Source of the DNA: Hirudo medicinalis
Taxonomy: Eukaryota > Annelida > Clitellata > Hirudinida > Hirudinidae
NCBI GenBank assembly: GCA_011800805.1
Contig: MPNW01000559.1
Location: forward strand, 174,438 to 238,437
Direction: 5' to 3'
DNA length: 64,000 nucleotides
Of the stretch, positions 58,003 to 64,000 are shown in pieces. The notes below the pieces were generated by a model, which saw nothing but the letters and a program-made list of their open reading frames with translations, was not told the origin of the DNA and did not search any database. The position numbers and the translations under genes are program-made. The first letter of the stretch is position 1, and each line of letters opens with the position of its first letter.

Positions 58003-58274
58003 TCTTCAGTTAATTGAAAGAAATGCGAACATGCACGAACATTACCGAGATTACCTTGATGCAATATAAACAACTCTGGGATACACATCTTATTTGTTTT
58101 TAATATTAAAATGTTATAACCTAAGATCTTATAAATTTATAACTATCCCATTTTTAATATAAAAATTAAATGTAATTACTTGCCTTATTTAAAATAAATT
58201 GTTCACTTTTCGCATTTAATTTAGCTTGTTGTGAGCCTGTTCATAAAGTTTTGATTATATCAGGAATTGCAAAT
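58003..58274. promoter_or_regulatory. Short head-to-head intergenic region, likely bidirectional promoter
   Basis: Only 272 bp separate the start codons of GET1 (minus) and DCP2 (plus). AT-rich, no clear TATA box placement. Shared promoter use is inferred from the spacing. Confidence 0.45.
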
Positions 58275-60531
58275 ATGATTCCAAATCAGATTCTGAACGA
58301 CTTGTGCGCGTAAGTGATTTTAAAAGCATTATTGATGTCATTTAACGGTTTTTGGCCACATTAAAACTTGTACTAGAAATTCTTTTCCTTTGTTTGGTAA
58401 TTTTCAAACTGTTTGCAAAATGTTGCAATCCTAGGAGATTCATTATCAACTTGCCAGAGAAAGAGAGTCAAGATGTCATAAGAGTTTTTTTCCAAGTGGA
58501 ATTGGCTCATTGGTTTTACCTAGATTTTTATTGGTCAGAAAATTTGTGCAAAGCCTGCAGTCTCAAAGAATTTGCCTATGAAAATATCCTTTCTAAAAAC
58601 CATTTTCAAATAGAAGCGTTGAGTTTATTTAAGTATTTTTCTTTAACTGCGTTTTACTTTTCAATTATTGCCCTTCTCTGTCAAAATTCAAGGAGAATTT
58701 TGACCAAGCCTTTGAGTCTTGGAAGATTTACAAGCAGTCTGTACCAACATATGGGGCCATAATGCTTGATCCAGGACTTGAATTTGTAGGTTTTTGTACG
58801 TTGAACTTATTCATTATACCTTCTCCTAACTTTTAAATTAACTAACAATTACAGTTCAATTGTTCAACAGTTTGGACAAATATAGATTGGCGATTTCATC
58901 ACTTCATCTCATTGTAGTGCCTGCTGCTTCAAGGTTATTGGGTCAAGAGCAGTTGGGGATTTCCAAAGGGCAAGGTCAATCAAGATGAGGCTCCCATAGA
59001 CTGTGCTATAAGAGAGGTGGGATGATTGTATGTTATTATTATATGTCTTGTGTTGCTTCACAAGCGCTACTAAATGCTTTCTATGAGCAGTATCTAAAGA
59101 TAACTAATAATAATATGTTTAAATTCAGGTTCTGGAAGAGACAGGATTCAACATAACAGACATGGTTGATCCAAACAATTACCTGGAGTATCATTTCAAT
59201 GAGCAGGTGTGTCGTTTGTATGTCGTTCCAGGTGTTTCCATGGATACAAAGTTTCAAGCTCAGACGAGGCAGGAGATCAAGGTATCCATTATTAAATATA
59301 ATTACGTATTGAATATCCCAACATATTTGATAATTTTTAAAATCAATAATTTTATGGACTTAATCGTCTGCCCGGACACCCGATTTCCTGTTAAATTTTT
59401 AGGATTACACATGGTTCAGGGTAAATTACCTTCCGAGTCACAAGAAGGACAACATTTGCAAGGTCCACTACAACATGAATGCCAACGCATTCTTCATGGT
59501 CATCCCGTTCCTCAGGTGAAATTTGTTTCAATGTTATTTGATTTGATATCATCTGATTGCTATTTAATAATATATTAAACATAATGTCAGTTGAATTGAA
59601 ACTTATTTCTACAATGCTTGTGAAATCGAATGAAAATGTTCGGTGAATTCATGTTTGTAATGCTTAGAATTTGTGCTTTGATGTTGGGGTTGACTCGATG
59701 AAGTTATTGTTGTTGTTATTGAAGTTGCGTTGTGATTTTTGCAGAAACTGTAGTGTTACTACATCAGCAGTAACAACAACAATTGTATTTTCATTAGAAT
59801 GATCTGAACAATAGAAAAGGATCATCAACAACATTAATTATGATAATGGTGACTGAATGAAATGTTAATTAGGGAGCTGAAAGTTAAAATCCAGCAAATG
59901 AAAACCTCTACAAAGGGACACACACAACATGCTCCTCATAAAGTTCATCACGGTGACACTTCACAGGAACAACCGATCGAGGCAAAGACGGTCAAGAGGG
60001 GTGAGTGGAGCGTGCGAAATTCGTCACGACGATGTCGAGCAGGTCGATGATTTCACTTCTTCGGTCGTTACTTGCTTGGTTACTCATTATGATAGTGATA
60101 TTATTCATTGTTTCCAGGTAGAAAAAATACAGACAATGCCAACAAGCAACACAAGGAAAAGGCAAAAGAGGTTGCATTGAATCAGGTAAAATATAAGATT
60201 ACATAAATATTTATTGAATGTCTACAACTACATTACTTTATAAACAATTTATCGACAGGGTTCCAATTCCGACGCTGACGACAATTTCGAAGGTTTGGAA
60301 ATTCTGAATTTCTAATGACTTAATTTCAATGGAAGTTGATTGCAACTCATCACCACCCAAAAGCTCTTCCACCGGAAGTCGACGACGTCGGGTTTCCGGC
60401 CTTCGAGTTCGTCAGTCCCGAATGGAAGAATTTCGAACTGAACACGGAGGAAGTTCTCGACGCCATGTGTTCTTCCTCGAGTGCCCGATTACAAACTTGT
60501 GACTCTCGCCAGTAATTATTTTTAACTCCGA
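58275..60531 (+). CDS. DCP2: mRNA-decapping enzyme DCP2 (Nudix hydrolase)
   Basis: Cytoplasmic hydrolase that removes the m7G cap from mRNA before 5'-3' decay, with DCP1 and EDC factors. Exons: 58275-58309, 58435-~58625, 58693-58785, 58918-59015, 59129-59281, 59403-59515, 59873-60000, 60118-60185, 60259-60292, 60305?-60531. The N-terminal regulatory domain has [20 protein letters not shown], then [12 protein letters not shown]; then [18 protein letters not shown]. The Nudix box is complete: [20 protein letters not shown]+TGF, with the metal-binding REVLEE. Box B region: [12 protein letters not shown]. The rest is basic and low complexity and ends [17 protein letters not shown]..., a likely short C-terminal motif. 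Two junctions (after 58625 and before the last exon) do not agree in phase, so exon ends there are unresolved. The start is the first ATG before the family's IPxxILxDLC motif ([12 protein letters not shown]). Confidence 0.92.
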
Positions 60532-61835
60532 GCACGTTCGACAGTTGCCAGGATAATATGCCAAAATGCAGAGCTTCAAATGTAGGAAGATGTAATACTT
60601 ATTAAACACTGACTGACTGTTACATCCAAATATCAAATGTACAACAATTGTCGGCCAATTGTTTGAGTTTGAAATTATGTGGTAGCCAGTGAAAAGGATT
60701 TGTTTCGAATGACCTTTTGTTGAACCTGTGACCTCGCGGTTACTTAATCCGTTTGTTGTTTGTGACGGACGCATGCGCAATCAAAGCATCCCCGTGAAGC
60801 CATAAATTACTTATGACGCTTGCTGCCTGTAATTGCTTGTCACCTCGTCACTCGGGGTCAGGGGTCGTGAGTTGTTCAAATGTGGGCCACGTTCTAAGGT
60901 GCTATGGATATTAATAATTAACTTGTTGTAGACAATAGTAATTAACCTGTTAAGGATATATAATTATTATATTAAATTAGATACTTAATATATATAATAA
61001 GTAATCAACTTGATCTCTGTAGTAGTAGCAGTAGTAGTAGTATGATGTCCCCAGCATAACTGGATGAATAAGACAATGAATCTAGTGATCTCACGAGACG
61101 AACAAGTTTAAATTGAATCGTTGTGAATTGACCTCGCGGAAGGATGTCATGTCCGAGTTAAAGATTCACATCACAAACGACTCGAATGTCAAAGCCTAAC
61201 AAGTCATAAAACAGATTTATTCTGTCACTGCGTGGAACTCTTCCATTTTTCTGTCACCAACATCATTTTGGCGACGTCAAAAAGAAAACTCGGAAGATGT
61301 GAACGGCTCCAGGTCTAAAATGACCATCGTGAAACAATGTCCAAGCGAAATGAATATTTTTATGACGGATTTTGATTTCGTTGTCTGTTCACACTTCATT
61401 CAGGTAACATCCTTCATTTCTCTTATTCACAATCCAACTTCGTGTTATTCTTGGAGTGCAAAAAACAGTCACAAGAGCACAAGTGGACATCTGTAATGGA
61501 CACGCCCACAATTGGTTGGTATAAGTTTGGAAGTAACGATTGATGATTTATGTTTTCCGTTGTCTGAGGTGGGTTTCCAAGACGATTTATTTCGCTAAGT
61601 GATAATTAATTTAATTAAAGGTGACCTATGTTTAACAAAAAATATTATTGCCAATTCCTGTTAGTTCCAGTTAAATATTTGCCATCGCATAAAACGAAAT
61701 CTACCGAGTTTCTTGGCGATTTTGCTTTTTGCACCACATTGCTAATGATCCAACCAGAACAAGAATAAATTAAAAACATTATATAGCGCCCCATCAAAAC
61801 TTAAATTGAAAACATTATTACATTTACAGATTGAG
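60532..61835. other. Intergenic before the nuclear receptor gene
   Basis: DCP2 3' UTR at left; a splice acceptor-like site just upstream of the receptor's ATG (61829) shows that a 5' non-coding exon probably lies in this stretch. No other gene seen. A short (GTA)n tract sits near 61020. Confidence 0.5.
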
Positions 61836-63983
61836 ATGGAATCGACTAGTGATAGCCACACGTTAGAATGCCTGGTGTGTGGCGACAAAAGTACTGGCAG
61901 ACATTATGGTGCCTTGTCCTGCGAAGGATGCAAAAGTTTTTTCAAGAGATGCGTTCGCAACAGGTCTGCTTTTTCATGCAACATGTTATATAATCTTTTA
62001 TTTCATTAATAAATTTTATTATTATTATGTTTTCGTCAGGGTTCTAGCAAGAGATCGATACTTATTTTAAATTGTTTAAATTTTCACGAAATTTGAAACG
62101 ATAAAGCATTCATTTAATTCTTAAAGCGAAACTTTAGTTGATAAAGAAGAGAAGTTAAGCTTGAAATATTTGCAGGAATCAACTTTTTTGCGAGCCTAAA
62201 TAAATCAAATTTGTTTTTCTTTTATTTCGATGATATATTTTGTTTAAGTGAAAACGAATATAAACATGCGAATGGTAATTCTTTAAGGCCTCATTTTTTT
62301 GTCGAGTGTTTCTTGTTCTCAAGTAATGTTTCAACAAATAATGTTTCAATCAAATAACATTTCAATCAAATAACACTTCAATCAAATAACATTTCAATCA
62401 AATAACATTTCAATCAAATAACGTTTCAATCAAATAACATTTCAATCAAATAATGTTTCAATCAAATAACATTTCAATCAAATAACATTTCAATCAAATA
62501 ATGTTTCAATCAAATAATGTTTCAATCAAATAATGTTTCAATCAAATAACATTTCAATCAAATAACATTTCAATCAAATAATGTTTCAATCAAATAATGT
62601 TTCAATTAAGTTAAATATAACGTAACACGATTAAAACGCGAATTGTAATTTCTCGGATTTTTTCAACAATTTGAACATTCACTGAATAATTAATTCTCCA
62701 TTTTCAGGAGTAAACATTTAAAATATTTTTTCCATCAAAATTAAAATTTGTCAGGAAAACCTTGTCATTTCAAGTGCACGTGCAGTTACATTAATACTTC
62801 AATAATGTAGTGCAACACAATCACGTATATTAGTGCTTCCATAACGTGAATCGTCTCAGAATTTCAGTGTAATTAAAGGATAAATAAAGGTTAATGAAAG
62901 GATAACTAAAGGATAAATAATGTGATGTCTTTGAATAAAAATGTTTAGAAGCTAAAATCTCTGCAGATTTTTATCCACGCATTCATCTTCTAAAGAATCC
63001 ATCCATCATTCACCCGCATTCATTTATTTGTTCATTCCTTCACTCAATATTTGTCAAACGCATCCTTGGACTTGTTTTTCAAACTCAATTCAAAGCAGCA
63101 AGATTTATTTTGAGTCCGCCATGTTGTTCATTTGATCCACTTTTAAGGATTATTTTTAAGATCGTCTTTTGCATGCAAAGATGGAGGTGCGTGCGAAATC
63201 AACCAAGCGAAACGAACCAAGTGCCAGAGTTGCAGACTCGCGAGGTGTCTGACTGCCGGTATGAAGCACGAAGGTGTGTTCTATTTTTAAAATTTAGGAA
63301 AATTATGAAATTGTAATTTATTTATAATGATAACAATCATTTTTTATTAAATGAGTTGTCAATATGATAATTCATGAGCAATTTATTCCTCATTAATTTT
63401 TGAATTAAAATCTTGACGTCTGCAAATCAAATTCAATTTCGCTGCCATTTTTAAATTTAAAGCGTTCGCTTGCTTGTTTTTTTTTTCACATTTACAGGTT
63501 ATTTTTTAATATTTGTTTAAAAATATTCCATTTATCATGAAAAGTTAATTTAATTTTTAATCTCATCAGCAGTTCAGATGGGAAGAACCTACAAAAGTTC
63601 GATCGGAGGTCCACATTTGAAGATCTTTAATCGTCTGCAGGAGTTTGAACATCTCTTGAACTTTGAACTCAACGACTCGAACCCAGCTCTTCACTCTCCT
63701 CATTCCAGACAGCTGCACGCTCTTCACATCCTTCGTTCCGTCATTCAGTGGAGTGAAAAAGTTACCTCACTGGTTGGCCTATCGCCGTACGATTCCAAGG
63801 TCTTGATCGGTCAAACCTGGCATCACGTGTACGCCGTTGCACTCATCCGCTCCAACCTTCCATCTATCCTGAAAGAATCACCTTCTGATGGAAGCCTATT
63901 CATCTTCTTCGAAAGATTGAAGTCTCTTTGCAGTTCAGGTTATGAAATGATCTATCTGAGAGCACTCCTGCTTCTCAATCCAG
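61836..63983 (+). CDS. Nuclear hormone receptor, NR2-like (partial, continues past the window)
   Basis: DNA-binding transcription factor. Exons 61836-61963, 63161-63273 and 63574-63983 join in phase; the last donor (GTAACA) shows the gene continues. The protein starts 10 residues before the first zinc module. Module 1: [20 protein letters not shown] then CKSFFKR; the P-box EGCKS is the COUP-TF type. Module 2: [20 protein letters not shown] then [13 protein letters not shown], followed by VQMGR, like the VQ(R)GR after the CO-UP-TF DBD. The linker is short, and the ligand-binding domain begins with [20 protein letters not shown] and [20 protein letters not shown] (helix 3-5 signature region). 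The helix-12 activation motif is beyond the edge. Subfamily NR2 is likely; NR2F, NR2C and NR2E are possible. Confidence 0.88.
62325..62607. repeat. 16-bp minisatellite in the nuclear receptor intron
   Basis: About 17 copies of TTTCAATCAAATAACA with a two-state variant (ACA/ATG) at the unit end. Confidence 0.95.
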
Positions 63984-64000
63984 GTAACACAGTTCGTGTA

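Overview
The window is bilaterian animal nuclear DNA. Nearly every gene is split into short exons (about 40-400 bp) by GT-AG introns, and the background is AT-rich and full of trinucleotide microsatellites and minisatellites. Gene content (L1-type adhesion molecule, laminin-N protein, scribbler/ZNF609, odd-skipped, Tribbles, SRPK, nuclear receptor) is bilaterian. The mix of (ATT)n tracts, moderate introns and non-LTR elements makes me think of a spiralian, perhaps a leech-like annelid; that is an inference, not something the sequence proves. Two single n characters (9239 and 48999) look like collapsed assembly gaps.

Layout: 1-2608 (minus) laminin-N/laminin-EGF secreted protein, running off the left edge; 3841-7016 (plus) SR-protein kinase; 8662-10313 (plus) odd-skipped-related zinc-finger factor; 12197-17747 (plus) an L1CAM/neuroglian-family receptor with five Ig domains and no fibronectin III domains; 19193-20394 (plus) Tribbles pseudokinase; 21385-23187 (plus) a putative bHLH protein; 23638-24870 (minus) mitochondrial ribosomal protein L46; 30417-37036 (plus) scribbler/ZNF608/ZNF609 homologue spread over long introns; 43705-48491 (plus) an alpha-actinin rod without visible calponin-homology or EF-hand exons; 48660-51480 remains of two non-LTR retroelements and a 35-bp minisatellite; 52072-54306 (minus) FKBP4/5-type immunophilin with TPRs; 57164-58002 (minus) GET1/WRB; 58275-60531 (plus) mRNA-decapping enzyme DCP2; 61836-63983 (plus) an NR2-like nuclear receptor that runs off the right edge.

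The genes do not form one pathway. They are an ordinary mix of developmental regulators (odd-skipped, scribbler, Tribbles, nuclear receptor, bHLH), cell-surface and matrix proteins (L1-type, laminin-N), cytoskeleton (actinin) and housekeeping functions (SRPK, MRPL46, FKBP, GET1, DCP2). I rebuilt exon structures from splice consensus, intron phase and family homology recalled from memory. Most models close with consistent phases. Exceptions are GET1 (one junction) and DCP2 (two junctions), where the phases disagree by one base, which suggests base-level indels in the assembly or real lesions.

The most unusual items are the FN3-less, Ig5-less L1-family receptor that keeps the ankyrin-binding tail; the actinin locus with both ends missing; a restriction-like-endonuclease non-LTR element inserted into a 35-bp minisatellite with a 33-bp flanking duplication; and an FKBP minisatellite whose unit carries the 5' splice site.
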